A stretch of DNA of 64,000 bases, taken from Tumebacillus permanentifrigoris. GTDB taxonomy: Bacteria > Bacillota > Bacilli > Tumebacillales > Tumebacillaceae. The translations under genes were made by a program, and so were the position numbers. Under the pieces are notes generated by a model. That model was given only the letters and a program-made list of their open reading frames with translations, was not told the DNA's origin and made no database searches. Below are positions 18,391 through 27,048 of the stretch, piece after piece. The stretch spans positions 234,077 to 298,076 of the forward strand of contig NZ_QGGL01000004.1 of the NCBI RefSeq assembly GCF_003148565.1, in the 5' to 3' direction. Numbering within the stretch: the first letter of the stretch is position 1; every line of letters starts with the position of its first letter.

Positions 18391-18428
18391 CCAAAAAGGC
18401 ACTCCCCGATTGAGGGAGTGCCTTTTCA
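18391..18428 (-). terminator. Terminator after the last lanthipeptide precursor
   Basis: A 13-bp stem AAAAGGCACTCCC/GGGAGTGCCTTTT closes the downstream precursor array and separates it from the ABC exporter operon. Confidence 0.82.
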
Positions 18429-18487
18429 TCTCATCACCTACAAGACCATCAATCGTGCAGTACAGCACCCGTGACGGCCTGTACATA

Positions 18488-18604
18488 CTACCAGCAACCT
18501 GAGATCGTGCACAAACAGGAATACGTGTACTCTGGTGTGCCACCGCCATCCTCGGCATAGCTAGGCGATTTGACTTGAACGTCGAGATCGAACATTTTTT
18601 CCAT
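18488..18604 (-). CDS. Class I lanthipeptide precursor A
   Basis: A 38-aa precursor. Leader MEKMFDLDVQV carries the class I F-[DN]-L-D box recognised by LanB. The C-terminus YTYSCLCTISGCW has three Cys and several Ser/Thr, with CTISGC resembling the nisin CTPGC ring region. ATG 18604 has GAGGAGG 9 nt upstream. Last of the C-B-A series. The leader cleavage site is not obvious: no ASPR- or GG-like motif is present. Confidence 0.85.
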   Translation of the reverse strand: MEKMFDLDVQVKSPSYAEDGGGTPEYTYSCLCTISGCW

Positions 18605-18675
18605 TGAAAGTAGCCTCCTCGAGATGTAGTTGGGTACGTAGGCATGTCTAGGCTGTTTTGTGAAGGTCGCATAAG

Positions 18676-18719
18676 TAAAGGCCCTCACCAGTCGAGTACT
18701 TGACTGGTGAGGGCCTTAT
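18676..18719 (-). terminator. Strong hairpin between precursors B and A
   Basis: A perfect 16-bp stem (AAGGCCCTCACCAGTC and its complement) with a short loop and few T residues. It may act as a weak terminator or an RNA-stabilising element setting the ratio of B to A. Confidence 0.7.
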
Positions 18720-18723
18720 CAAA

Positions 18724-18855
18724 TTACATTTGTTCTTCTCTCCAGCAATCGGTGAGAATCGAGCAGAAGCAAGAAGCGGACCAGCCAAGTCCTTCACGAG
18801 CAATGTTCAGGTTGGACGGCTTGACTTGAACGTCGAGATCAAACATTTTTTCCAT
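18724..18855 (-). CDS. Class I lanthipeptide precursor B
   Basis: A 43-aa precursor with leader MEKMFDLDVQVKPS and core SASCFCSILTDCWREEQM containing three Cys. The SCFCSILTDCW block is shared with precursor D, so B and D make related products. ATG 18855 has AGGAGG upstream, lying just after the stop of precursor C. It was too short for routine gene calling and was found by translating around the repeated leader. Confidence 0.85.
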   Translation of the reverse strand: MEKMFDLDVQVKPSNLNIAREGLGWSASCFCSILTDCWREEQM

Positions 18856-18875
18856 TGGAATCAGCCTCCTAGCGA

Positions 18876-18989
18876 TTAGTATAGTGTGGGCGGATCTGTG
18901 CAGCCGAGCGAGCCAAAAACATTCGATTCCTTCGAAGCGTTGATGCAGGTAGGCGTTACTTGAACGTCGAGTTCAAACAAACTTTCCAC
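18876..18989 (-). CDS. Class I lanthipeptide precursor C
   Basis: A 37-aa precursor from GTG 18989 with AGGAGG upstream. Leader MESLFELDVQV, then TPTCINASKE and a tail GSLGCTDPPTLY. It belongs to the same subfamily as G and H (PT-x-INAS and C-x2-PPT), although those lie on the far side of the modification genes. Two Cys. Confidence 0.82.
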   Translation of the reverse strand: MESLFELDVQVTPTCINASKESNVFGSLGCTDPPTLY

Positions 18990-19019
18990 TGGAATCAGCC
19001 TCCTAGAGTTATCGTTTGC

Positions 19020-19105
19020 AAGGATGTATGTCTCAGCTGCAAGGTGAGCGCGAATCTGTCAGGGACTCTTCCAACAAACCACTCCCAGATACAATGTAAC
19101 ATAAA
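19020..19105 (-). promoter_or_regulatory. Conserved promoter/leader element before precursors C-B-A
   Basis: One of five related segments ahead of precursor units. On the minus strand a TATGTTA-type -10 is followed by a conserved block TTTGTTGGAAGAGTCC and a GAGCTGAGACATACATCC-like tail. TTTGT and ACAGA can pair, as in the other copies. Confidence 0.7.
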
Positions 19106-19232
19106 TATTGAATATTTTCAATATACCAATAAAATGTTTTATATTATATTTAATAAAGTAAATCTTGATTTTGACTCTTCTCGTTTCCATTCAGAGTCAG
19201 GTTCAGTTTCTTGGAAAATTCGCCTTGACGAA

Positions 19233-19270
19233 CAAAAAACCTCACCTGTCCTGTAGCGAACGGGTGAGGG
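19233..19270 (-). terminator. Terminator after precursor D
   Basis: CCTCACC pairs with GGTGAGG and is followed by T6 on the minus strand, directly downstream of precursor D. Confidence 0.75.
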
Positions 19271-19286
19271 TGAGGGTCTGAGCCAA

Positions 19287-19418
19287 TCACATCGGGTCTT
19301 GTTTCCAGCAGTCGGTGAGGATTGAGCAGAAACAAGATTGGGAGACATCTTGTAATGCAGCACCATCGGTGTAGATGGACGACTTAACCTGCACGTCGAG
19401 ATCAAACAATTTTTCCAT
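19287..19418 (-). CDS. Class I lanthipeptide precursor D
   Basis: A 43-aa precursor from ATG 19418 with AGGAGG upstream. Leader MEKLFDLDVQVKSS and core SQSCFCSILTDCWKQDPM, nearly the same core as precursor B. It has its own upstream region and terminator, so it is a single-gene unit. Confidence 0.85.
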   Translation of the reverse strand: MEKLFDLDVQVKSSIYTDGAALQDVSQSCFCSILTDCWKQDPM

Positions 19419-19447
19419 TGGATACAACCTCCTACGGGTTCATATTG

Positions 19448-19510
19448 TCCAAGGATGCCTGTCTTAGCTGGTAGATGAGCTTAATATAGCATATGTATAC
19501 AATGAATTTC
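19448..19510 (-). promoter_or_regulatory. Partial leader element before precursor D
   Basis: Only the start-proximal half of the repeated leader (TCCAAGGATGCCTGTCTTAGCTG on the plus strand, cut here to its recognisable part) is kept; the TTTGTTGGAAG hairpin block is missing. TATACA-like sequences upstream may supply the -10. Confidence 0.55.
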
Positions 19511-19551
19511 AATATATAAAAATAAAGTTTTGTAATCGCTTGACATTTTCA

Positions 19552-19590
19552 ATAAAAAAAATCACCAGTTCTGTACGGAACTGGTGATTT
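19552..19590 (-). terminator. Terminator after precursor E
   Basis: ATCACCAGTT pairs with AACTGGTGAT, followed by a T-rich run on the minus strand. The same hairpin arms recur before lanB at 26327-26356. Confidence 0.85.
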
Positions 19591-19595
19591 CCCTT

Positions 19596-19697
19596 TTACA
19601 CCGTTTGACAGAGCGACGAGGTAAACCAATTCGGCTCTTTCACCGAATTGCCACCGGTCTGCATAACTTGTACGTCGAGATCGAACATTTTTTCCAC
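19596..19697 (-). CDS. Class I lanthipeptide precursor E
   Basis: The shortest precursor, 33 aa, from GTG 19697 with GGAGG upstream. Leader MEKMFDLDVQV, core MQTGGNSVKEPNWFTSSLCQ plus TV, with a single Cys (SSLC) allowing at most one (methyl)lanthionine. It is its own unit, with a leader element upstream and a terminator downstream. Confidence 0.8.
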   Translation of the reverse strand: MEKMFDLDVQVMQTGGNSVKEPNWFTSSLCQTV

Positions 19698-19724
19698 GGG
19701 AAACACCTCCAGAGATATAGGATG

Positions 19725-19815
19725 TACATGGATGTAGGTCTCAGTTGTCGGGTGAGCGCTCATTCGTCAGGAGTCCTTCTAACAAATCACTCTCTGTCTA
19801 AATTGTAACATAGAA
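19725..19815 (-). promoter_or_regulatory. Conserved promoter/leader element before precursor E
   Basis: A full copy of the repeated element: TATGTTACA -10, then TTTGTTAGAAGGACTCCTG and ACGAA. The TTTGT/ACGAA arms pair through a G-U wobble, so the stem is kept although the sequence differs from other copies. Confidence 0.7.
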
Positions 19816-19909
19816 TGGACATTTTATTCCAATATAATTTAATTTTTATTTGTACGCTTCAAATTCCCGAAGTTAATTTCCGTTCATTCGCCGCTTGGGA
19901 CTGCCCTCC

Positions 19910-21283
19910 TCAAGACATCAAAAACACCGCATCCCACTCAGGTGCTTCCTCTGCAAGCATGCTCGCCAACACCACCAATGTGCCTGCCAAGCCGATCAAC
20001 AACCCTGGCTTGCTCAGTTGTTGATGTCCGACCTCGACACGATGAAGTTCATAGACGCCAAAGGGCAGCTCCTCGTCATACAGATCCAGCACTTGTGCCA
20101 CGAGTCGATCCCGCTCCTGTGCGAATACCTCGTTCCCCGTCTCGGCATACATCACATTGGCAGCATGAGCGAGACCGGCGAGGCCGTGGCAGAAGTTCGG
20201 AGCAGCTACACCCCTTGTTTCTGTGGGGCGACGCAAGGACGCGAGGGCCGCTTCGACGGCAATTTCCTTCCATTTCGTCTCCCCAAGCGCAACACCAGCA
20301 AACCACAGTTGGCGAGAGATACCGGAAGCCCCGTAGCACCATGATTCATGTGAAGGGACGGTCGCTTCCCCCCACCCGTCCAAAAGCACTTCCATCGGGA
20401 TGCGACCGGGCCAGTACGAACCAGCCTCGTCTTCGAGCATCCACTCGCACAGCCACTCGGCGTACCGCCGAATCGCCGCTTCCTGCCCCGCAACCTCCAC
20501 CCCATGCAGCTTCGCCAAAGCCAGCAACCCCATCGGCCCTGCCACCCCATGTGAGAGGCCCAAATTGAAGTTGCCTTGCTGGTATTGCTCGCGCTCCGAC
20601 GGCAGGAATTGATTGGTTCTCGTGATGTGCCACAGGGGGACGTTCTGGCCGTCCAGCTCCTTGTCGCCGCTCAACGAGATCAGATAGTGCAACACCGATT
20701 GCAACGCGGGCTGCAGGTTCGGCTCGTCCTTGAACGCCAACAAGTACCGCCCGATCCCCGTGATTCCGCCCATCAGATCATAGTCGGTCATCCGCAGGTC
20801 TGTTTCCATGCGCGCCGTCCACTCGTTGATCAGGGTCGGCAATTGCTTGGCGGCGTACTCGTTGAAGGATGCCAGCATCCCCGCATAGCGAGTGCCACCA
20901 CGCGACAGGGCGCGGATGCCCATCATCACGCCGGCGAGCCCACCCCAGAGGTTGAACGCTGAAATTCCGGTCTGCGTGACCGATTGCTGCACGGCGACCA
21001 ACATCTGATGCCCCGCCATGTCCCAGCCCGCCTCTGGCTCCAAACGATCCAGTTCACCGAACAGCAGACACAAGCCCGGATATCCGTCCGCCAGCGATAG
21101 ATCGCTCCATTGGGGCAAGATCATGCCTTGGAAATCGACCGGTTCCTGGATGGCACGCTCCTTGACAGTTGCTGCATCTCGTAGTAGCTCCACCGATGTT
21201 TTGACTCGTTGCTCAACCGCCTTGCGCAACTCCACATCGGTCAGCGGTTTCCACGCACGTTTCTGCATTGGCACATTGCTCAT
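19910..21283 (-). CDS. lanC: Lanthipeptide cyclase LanC
   Basis: A 457-aa class I cyclase that joins dehydrated Ser/Thr to Cys. The zinc site is visible as SWCYGASG (Cys) and NFCHGLAG (Cys-His), with the helical-barrel motifs NLWGGLAG, GGITGIG and LGLSHGVAG. ATG 21283 overlaps the LanT stop (ATGA). Last gene of the lanB-lanT-lanC operon. Confidence 0.95.
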   Translation of the reverse strand: MSNVPMQKRAWKPLTDVELRKAVEQRVKTSVELLRDAATVKERAIQEPVDFQGMILPQWSDLSLADGYPGLCLLFGELDRLEPEAGWDMAGHQMLVAVQQSVTQTGISAFNLWGGLAGVMMGIRALSRGGTRYAGMLASFNEYAAKQLPTLINEWTARMETDLRMTDYDLMGGITGIGRYLLAFKDEPNLQPALQSVLHYLISLSGDKELDGQNVPLWHITRTNQFLPSEREQYQQGNFNLGLSHGVAGPMGLLALAKLHGVEVAGQEAAIRRYAEWLCEWMLEDEAGSYWPGRIPMEVLLDGWGEATVPSHESWCYGASGISRQLWFAGVALGETKWKEIAVEAALASLRRPTETRGVAAPNFCHGLAGLAHAANVMYAETGNEVFAQERDRLVAQVLDLYDEELPFGVYELHRVEVGHQQLSKPGLLIGLAGTLVVLASMLAEEAPEWDAVFLMS

Positions 21284-23124
21284 GTCTTCACCTCATAGAG
21301 TTTCATTTGCACACGATACATCTCGGCATATTGACCGTTTCGCGCCATTAATTCATCGTGTGTGCCCTGCTCGATCACCGCTCCGTCTTCCATCACCAAG
21401 ATCTGATTGGCAAATCGGGCACTCGTTAAGCGGTGGGCGATGAATAGACCCAGCCGGTCGCGCAACAAGTCGCGGATCTTCTCAAACACTTCGCTCTCCG
21501 CGATCGGGTCGAGCGCCGCGTTCGGCTCGTCCAACACATACAGATCGGCTTCGCGGACGAACGCCCGCGCGATGGCGATCCGCTGCCACTGACCCCCCGA
21601 CAACTGCTCTCCGTTGACCAACCAACGACCGAGCTCTGTGTTGAGTTGTTTCGGCAAATTTCGAACGAACGAACCAATGCCCGTGCGATCGCTCGCCTCC
21701 AACAATTTGTCATCCTGTGCGAGAACGAGCGTATTGCCAAACCCGATGTTGTGCCGCACCGACATCTCATACTGCATGAAGTCTTGGAACAGCACGCCGA
21801 TGCGCTTCTGCAACTGCGCCACACCCCACGCGCTGGTCTGCGATCCGTTGACCAGAATCTCGCCTTCATACCCTTCGTAGAGCTGAGTCATGAGCTTGGC
21901 GAGGGTGGATTTGCCCGACCCATTGCGCCCTACGACCGCGATGCATTCCCCACGGCGCAGCGTAAAACTCACGTTGCGCAACACGTCCCGCTCTGTCCCC
22001 GGATAGCGAAACGATACATTCCGGAACTCAAAGGTCTCGATCGTCTCCAAACTCTGTTGCTCCTGGCCCGACGCATCCGCCAGCCGCAATGCAGGCTCTG
22101 AGGACGGCAGCGCAAGAAACACGAACAATTGCTCGATATACAAATTGTGCTGACAGATCGCCAGCACATTGCTGAACACGGTCTGAGCGCTGGACTGCGT
22201 CAGTGTGATCGCCTGTACATAGCCGTACAAGTCACCCACTTGGATCAGCTTTTGGAACGCTTCACGAACGGCGAGGTAGATCATGCCTGCTAGGCTTAGC
22301 AAGTTCAACCCTTGATAGGCTGAAGACCAGATCAGGCGCTTTTTCGCCATGCGGCGGTCTACGAGATAGAAGTCTTGGTAGATCGCCTTGAACTTATCAA
22401 GGAAGAAACTCCCCAGTTGGAACAGGCGGACTTCCTTGACGGCTTTGTCATGGGTGAGGACGAAGCCGTAATACCACGCTTCCCGGTGCTTGCTCGCGCG
22501 CTCGTAGGAGATGAGAAACTGCTCTCGGTTGATGCTGAGCATCGTGAAAAAGGAAATCCCCGTGGTCGCCGCTACGACCAAGACCACCCACCATTTCCAT
22601 ACGATCAAGAGCAACACCGTGCTGACCAAGGTGACGAGGTGGTTGATCACACCGAGCATTTGCGTAAACATCTGATACGGGCGGAACATCACGTCTTGTT
22701 GCGCCCGTTTGAGCTGCTCTTGCACCTGCGTATTTTCAATATCAGCAAGTCCAAGCGTCACGGCTTTTTCCATCACTTTTCCCTGTACCGTGTTGGCAAT
22801 CAACTGCTGGAAGAGACCTTCGTAGTACGCTTGGGCGAGGCTCAAGCCTTGCTTGAACACCAAGACTCCGACGTACCAAGCAAACGCACCGAGCGCTTGC
22901 TTGCCCCCAGCGGACACCCCCGTCACGACCCCATTGATCAGCTGTTGCGTCGCCACCAGCGAGAGGATCGGTACGATTCCTAGCAACAGATACAACATCA
23001 CGATTCGGATCAGATAGCCAGGGCTCGCACCCCAGATCAATGCGAACAAGTTGCCCCAATGCCGAAACGATTGGAGCACATCTCGCAGACCGATTCCCTG
23101 TGTAGTCTCTGCTTGTCCGCTCAC
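21280..23124 (-). CDS. lanT: Lanthipeptide ABC exporter LanT
   Basis: A 614-aa half-transporter: six membrane segments (about 20-320) and an ATPase with Walker A GRNGSGKST, signature LSGGQWQR and Walker B YVLDEPNAALD. It lacks the N-terminal C39 peptidase, as in NisT-type class I exporters, so the leader must be removed by another protease. No LanP gene is in the window. GTG 23124 overlaps the LanB stop (GTGA). Confidence 0.94.
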   Translation of the reverse strand: MSGQAETTQGIGLRDVLQSFRHWGNLFALIWGASPGYLIRIVMLYLLLGIVPILSLVATQQLINGVVTGVSAGGKQALGAFAWYVGVLVFKQGLSLAQAYYEGLFQQLIANTVQGKVMEKAVTLGLADIENTQVQEQLKRAQQDVMFRPYQMFTQMLGVINHLVTLVSTVLLLIVWKWWVVLVVAATTGISFFTMLSINREQFLISYERASKHREAWYYGFVLTHDKAVKEVRLFQLGSFFLDKFKAIYQDFYLVDRRMAKKRLIWSSAYQGLNLLSLAGMIYLAVREAFQKLIQVGDLYGYVQAITLTQSSAQTVFSNVLAICQHNLYIEQLFVFLALPSSEPALRLADASGQEQQSLETIETFEFRNVSFRYPGTERDVLRNVSFTLRRGECIAVVGRNGSGKSTLAKLMTQLYEGYEGEILVNGSQTSAWGVAQLQKRIGVLFQDFMQYEMSVRHNIGFGNTLVLAQDDKLLEASDRTGIGSFVRNLPKQLNTELGRWLVNGEQLSGGQWQRIAIARAFVREADLYVLDEPNAALDPIAESEVFEKIRDLLRDRLGLFIAHRLTSARFANQILVMEDGAVIEQGTHDELMARNGQYAEMYRVQMKLYEVKT

Positions 23125-26100
23125 AGCTCATCTCTCCGGAAATGCTTCATGGCATTGAGCGCATGGCGGGTCAGGATCATCGTTTTGCGCTCCTGTGCGA
23201 GATCGATCCCATACAAGCGGTTCATGTGCAGATGAATCACGCTGAACACCAGATCTCGATACGGACCGAACAGTTCCCCGCGTTCATCGGCTGCCCGCAC
23301 TTCCTGTGCATATCGTTTGACAATCGGAGCGCGGAACTTCAGCATTCCGTGCAGCAGCGCCCCGTCTGGATGGGCGCGCAGTCCGGCCCACTCGTCCTGT
23401 GGATTGGCGATGTCCAAGATCGTCTTGCGATATGTGCGGAACAAGTCGAGATGTTCCTTGCTCCCAAATGCCTGATCCATCAACTCCACCTGTTCGCTGA
23501 AGGAGTACCCGAACTGTTCCAGATAGTCCAGCACCGACAGCACGCCGACCAGATCGAACGGAAGTTGCAGCCCACCGAATCGATTGGCCTTCACCCAGTT
23601 CGCGACCACCATCGAATCCGCATGGAACACCTGCTCCACGAGCTTCATCAACTCTGGACCCCCGTATCGCTCCACCTCAGGCTCGTAGGCGTCGAGGACC
23701 AGTTTCGACAGCATCCCGTCCTGCAGCAACTCCGTGCTCCATTGATGAACCAGCGGCATGACACGGCTGGACAGCACATCCGGTTGCCCGTGCAGACGCA
23801 GGCGGATGTGCATATCCGGGTCGGCGTAGCGCATGAAGTACGCCTTGTCCACGAGCCCTTGTTGCGAGACGGCGGACAAGAGTTCGATCAGTTTCGTCGC
23901 CATGAACTCCTCCTGCCGCGACTCGATGCCATACAGCTTCATGTACATCCACTCACTGCCCGGCAAATAGATCCGTGGCCCTTCGTACCCCGTGCGTTTC
24001 GCCAACCGCTTCGATCCGGTTGGGGCCTTTCCTTCCGGCTCTCGTCTGATGAGCGAGAACACGAACTCGCTGGCGTACACGCCACCCGATCCGCGGACGA
24101 TGCTGCGCGTTTCCAACTGCCCGGTCTCGACCAACGTCACTTTTCCCGTTTGCTTCAGTTCCTTGCGAATCTCTTCCACATGGTGTGGCTTTGTCAGATC
24201 GAGCAGCATGCGGTTGTCAAACAGCGCCAGGTAGACGAATTTCGGCGCCTTCCAATCGTCGCGCCACGCTTGCACCGCTTGGAAAAAAGCGTCGTCCGAC
24301 ATCGAGTCCTCGTACCAAGCATCGCGTTTGCGCATCTTCCACTGCGCGGATTGCAAGACCACGCGGCCGTGACGAACGCGGGGCAGGTAGCTCGCAGCAT
24401 CAAGCTGCCCCCACTGGAACGGAGCCCACTGCGCATACCGCGCGAGCCCAATGTCCCGCAGGAAGCGGTAGACATTCGGCGTGTTTTTGTGGTTGAGCAT
24501 GTGACACGCGGTCGGGATGACTTCCCGATTCAAGCTGCGGGATTTCAGATACAGGTACTTGTCTGTGGCCCCGACCACCAGATCGTGGAACGCGATCGTA
24601 TGCTCTGGGTCGGTCGAAGCATTTGTGCCCATCGGGATCTCGTAAGACCGGGCGTGACGGGTCAACACCACATTGGTTGCGCGGCCCATGTTCGGCAGAT
24701 AGGACACCTCTGCCCAGATCGCCTCAGGTTCGATCGCTTCTTCGCGTCGCGCCGCCTCTTGCAAGGGACCTGCAAACCCGTCCTCCATCATGTCGACGAA
24801 ACGACCGAACGTCTTGTACGCCATCGCCGATCCGTAATTCCCGCCGATGAACAGCTCGTACTTCCCTTGATCAAGGTCCTCTGGGGAATCGGCCAGCACC
24901 TGGAAGTACAGCTCCATCGAGGGCGGCGCTTCGTGCAACTGGAGGCTGTCTGTCCCTTGGAGCAATTGAATGTGCTCCGCCGTGAGCTCTAGCTCCGGCA
25001 GACCTTTTTGCAACGTCTCGGCAAACCACTCCGCCACCAACTGCTCCCGTTGATTTTGAAGATTCAGATGGCCTTGGCCCAATTGGCGTCTGCTCGCAGG
25101 ATGCTGATAGCCCGATGGCGCACCCATCCCAATGTCTTCGTCAAGCAGTTCGAGCAGCGAAACTTCGCGATGGTACCCATACTTTTCAACAAAGTCCTCG
25201 TGGTACTTGGCGATATGCGGGAGTCCCTTGTATCTGGCAGACATGCGCCACATCACTTCGGCAGCCCCTTCGACATCTGCCCGCACCGACTCGGGCAGGT
25301 GTACCCGCTCACTGTGCAAGGCCAAGTCGACCTGCAGCGCAGTTGTCACCTCCGCCATCGCCTTCATCTCAGCGACCAGTTCGAGATACTGCTGCTCCCC
25401 TTCGCCGATCGGCAGGGCATCGTAGGCTATCATGCGATCGTGGATGCTTTGCAGGCTTGCATAGAGCTCGTCGACCCCTTGGAGCTTCGACAGCTCGTGG
25501 AGCACATAAGCGTAGGGGTCGGTCGTGGTCGTCGGAGGGCGCAGGTTGGAGACGAGGAACTCCTGCTCGAACAATTGCAGGAGGAAGGTGCGCACCATCT
25601 CGTCTGTTGCGCCTGGGAATGCCTCGATGATGTCGAGGATCAGTGACTCAAAGGGGACCGGTCCCGGCCGGTTTTGCAAACCGAACTCTACGACGGGCGA
25701 GTTGCGGATGGAGACGATGTCGTTGCCATTGCCCCGTTGCCCGTAGCGGGTCACGTAGGGGAGTTTCCAGCGTGACCCGTGACGATAGGCCATCGGGTTG
25801 GTCGAGACGTGAAGTTGCCGGATCACAGCAGGGTCCGATTCGAGCCGTTCAAGGATCTTCAGCAACCAGTTCATATCAGGACGAGAGCGCTTGCGATGTT
25901 TCGGTAGCTCAGAAACTTGCAGATCCGACACATCGGCGAAATGTCCGTGCGTGACACCAGAAAACAGTCCAAACGGCGTCGACCGCGTCGACATGCGGAT
26001 GAGATAGCGCATAAGGCCTTTGGCAGCTTGTTCCCGTTTGCGCGGGGGAGCCGACAAGTCCATTTGGGGGAGCGATTCGAGGAGCGATGTACTGGCCACG

Positions 26101-26291
26101 GCAATCGCTTCGCGGATCATCGGATCTTGCGCGTACACAGCCAATTGGGCTGTTGGGTCATCTGATTGCAGCTCTTCGAATACACGAAGAGGCAGTACAG
26201 GGGTCCGCATCATAAACACATCGAGCGCTTGGAACCCGGAAGATTGGGACTCTATAGGACGTATCGTAGAAAGTTCTCGTTCTCGCAACAC
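23121..26291 (-). CDS. lanB: Full-length class I lanthipeptide dehydratase LanB
   Basis: About 1056 aa. The N-terminal glutamylation domain (about 30-700; MMRTPVLPL and RMSTRSTPFGLFSG near its start) and the C-terminal elimination domain (about 760-1040; GSEWMYMKLYG, RYADPDMHIRLRLHG) are fused, as in NisB. It uses glutamyl-tRNA to dehydrate Ser/Thr of the precursors. Two GTG starts compete: 26291 has GGAG 10 nt upstream and is preferred; 26300 is only 1 nt from GGAG. It lies behind precursors H-G-F and a palindromic terminator, so expression probably depends on read-through. Confidence 0.94.
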   Translation of the reverse strand: MLRERELSTIRPIESQSSGFQALDVFMMRTPVLPLRVFEELQSDDPTAQLAVYAQDPMIREAIAVASTSLLESLPQMDLSAPPRKREQAAKGLMRYLIRMSTRSTPFGLFSGVTHGHFADVSDLQVSELPKHRKRSRPDMNWLLKILERLESDPAVIRQLHVSTNPMAYRHGSRWKLPYVTRYGQRGNGNDIVSIRNSPVVEFGLQNRPGPVPFESLILDIIEAFPGATDEMVRTFLLQLFEQEFLVSNLRPPTTTTDPYAYVLHELSKLQGVDELYASLQSIHDRMIAYDALPIGEGEQQYLELVAEMKAMAEVTTALQVDLALHSERVHLPESVRADVEGAAEVMWRMSARYKGLPHIAKYHEDFVEKYGYHREVSLLELLDEDIGMGAPSGYQHPASRRQLGQGHLNLQNQREQLVAEWFAETLQKGLPELELTAEHIQLLQGTDSLQLHEAPPSMELYFQVLADSPEDLDQGKYELFIGGNYGSAMAYKTFGRFVDMMEDGFAGPLQEAARREEAIEPEAIWAEVSYLPNMGRATNVVLTRHARSYEIPMGTNASTDPEHTIAFHDLVVGATDKYLYLKSRSLNREVIPTACHMLNHKNTPNVYRFLRDIGLARYAQWAPFQWGQLDAASYLPRVRHGRVVLQSAQWKMRKRDAWYEDSMSDDAFFQAVQAWRDDWKAPKFVYLALFDNRMLLDLTKPHHVEEIRKELKQTGKVTLVETGQLETRSIVRGSGGVYASEFVFSLIRREPEGKAPTGSKRLAKRTGYEGPRIYLPGSEWMYMKLYGIESRQEEFMATKLIELLSAVSQQGLVDKAYFMRYADPDMHIRLRLHGQPDVLSSRVMPLVHQWSTELLQDGMLSKLVLDAYEPEVERYGGPELMKLVEQVFHADSMVVANWVKANRFGGLQLPFDLVGVLSVLDYLEQFGYSFSEQVELMDQAFGSKEHLDLFRTYRKTILDIANPQDEWAGLRAHPDGALLHGMLKFRAPIVKRYAQEVRAADERGELFGPYRDLVFSVIHLHMNRLYGIDLAQERKTMILTRHALNAMKHFRRDEL

Positions 26292-26316
26292 GAGGATCAC
26301 ACTCCAGTTTTCGAAA

Positions 26317-26357
26317 ATAAAAAAACCATCACCAGTTCTGTACAGAACTGGTGATGA
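26317..26357 (-). terminator. Palindromic attenuator between precursor F and lanB
   Basis: A perfect 30-bp palindrome (arm CATCACCAGTTCTGT) followed by T7 on the minus strand. It should stop most transcripts after the precursors and let a minority continue into lanBTC, giving high precursor-to-enzyme ratios. Confidence 0.85.
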
Positions 26358-26361
26358 CCGA

Positions 26362-26475
26362 TTAAATCCATGCGCAGCAGTCAGAATCCGCTGAGCCGTT
26401 GATCATCGTGCCCCATGCCGAATCGGTAATCTTGCTAGGCTGCACTTGTACGTCGAGATTGAGCATCTTTTCCAC
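26362..26475 (-). CDS. Class I lanthipeptide precursor F
   Basis: A 37-aa precursor from GTG 26475. The leader is MEKMLNLDVQV, with LNLD in place of FDLD. The tail ADSDCCAWI has adjacent Cys residues, and upstream Ser/Thr are in SKITDS, GTM and NGS. Its weak AGGAAG ribosome-binding site overlaps the stop of precursor G. Confidence 0.8.
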   Translation of the reverse strand: MEKMLNLDVQVQPSKITDSAWGTMINGSADSDCCAWI

Positions 26476-26488
26476 AAGAATCAGCTTC

Positions 26489-26611
26489 CTAGACAGCGAG
26501 TGTGTTTGTCGGCGGACCCGAGCAGGCGAGCGACCACTTTTCTGCGTCTTTCACCGAAGCGTTGATGCTGGTCGGTACTACTTGTACGTCGAGTTCGAAC
26601 ATGTTTTCCAC
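26489..26611 (-). CDS. Class I lanthipeptide precursor G
   Basis: A 40-aa precursor from GTG 26611 with AGGAGG upstream. Leader MENMFELDVQVV, then PTSINASVKDAEKWSLAC and a tail SGPPTNTLAV. It is almost identical to H over the first 22 codons and the preceding ribosome-binding site, the mark of a recent tandem duplication. A single Cys. Confidence 0.82.
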   Translation of the reverse strand: MENMFELDVQVVPTSINASVKDAEKWSLACSGPPTNTLAV

Positions 26612-26631
26612 TGGGATCAGCCTCCTAGAGT

Positions 26632-26745
26632 TTATACGAGCGTGGGCGGTTCCGTGCAGGCGAGCGACCATTTATTAGAGTCTTTTACCGAAGCGTTGAT
26701 GCTGGTCGGTACTACTTGTACGTCGAGTTCGAACATGTTTTCCAC
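26632..26745 (-). CDS. Class I lanthipeptide precursor H
   Basis: A 37-aa paralogue of G from GTG 26745: MENMFELDVQVV, PTSINASVKDSNKWSLAC, TEPPTLV. First gene of the H-G-F-lanBTC unit, behind a full leader element. Confidence 0.82.
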   Translation of the reverse strand: MENMFELDVQVVPTSINASVKDSNKWSLACTEPPTLV

Positions 26746-26774
26746 TGGGATCAACCTCCTAGAAATGTATGGTG

Positions 26775-26865
26775 TACCAGGATGTGTGTCTCAGATGTGT
26801 AGTGAGCGCGAATTTGTCAGGGACTCTTCCAACAAATCACTCTCAAATCTAGTATAACATAAAAT
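26775..26865 (-). promoter_or_regulatory. Conserved promoter/leader element before precursors H-G-F and lanBTC
   Basis: On the minus strand TTATGTTATACT gives a good -10, followed by TTTGTTGGAAGAGTCCCTG and ACAAA, whose outer arms pair perfectly. It probably drives the modification genes as well as the precursors. Confidence 0.72.
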
Positions 26866-26963
26866 TCTGTGTTTTCAATATAATTATAAAAAGTTCTATA
26901 TTATATTTAAAAAAGTAAGTTAACTCTTGAGAAACTCTCAGCTCATTTCAGATTTTCGTCGTT

Positions 26964-27003
26964 CAAAAAAATAGCACCCGTTCTGAACAGAACGGGTACT
27001 ATC
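26964..27003 (-). terminator. Terminator after precursor I
   Basis: AGYACCCGTT pairs with AACGGGTRCT around CTGWWCAG and is followed by T7 on the minus strand. It ends the J-I unit. Confidence 0.82.
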
Positions 27004-27048
27004 ACGATCAAACTACGAGTAGCAGACCATCCGCTGCTTAGACCGTCC

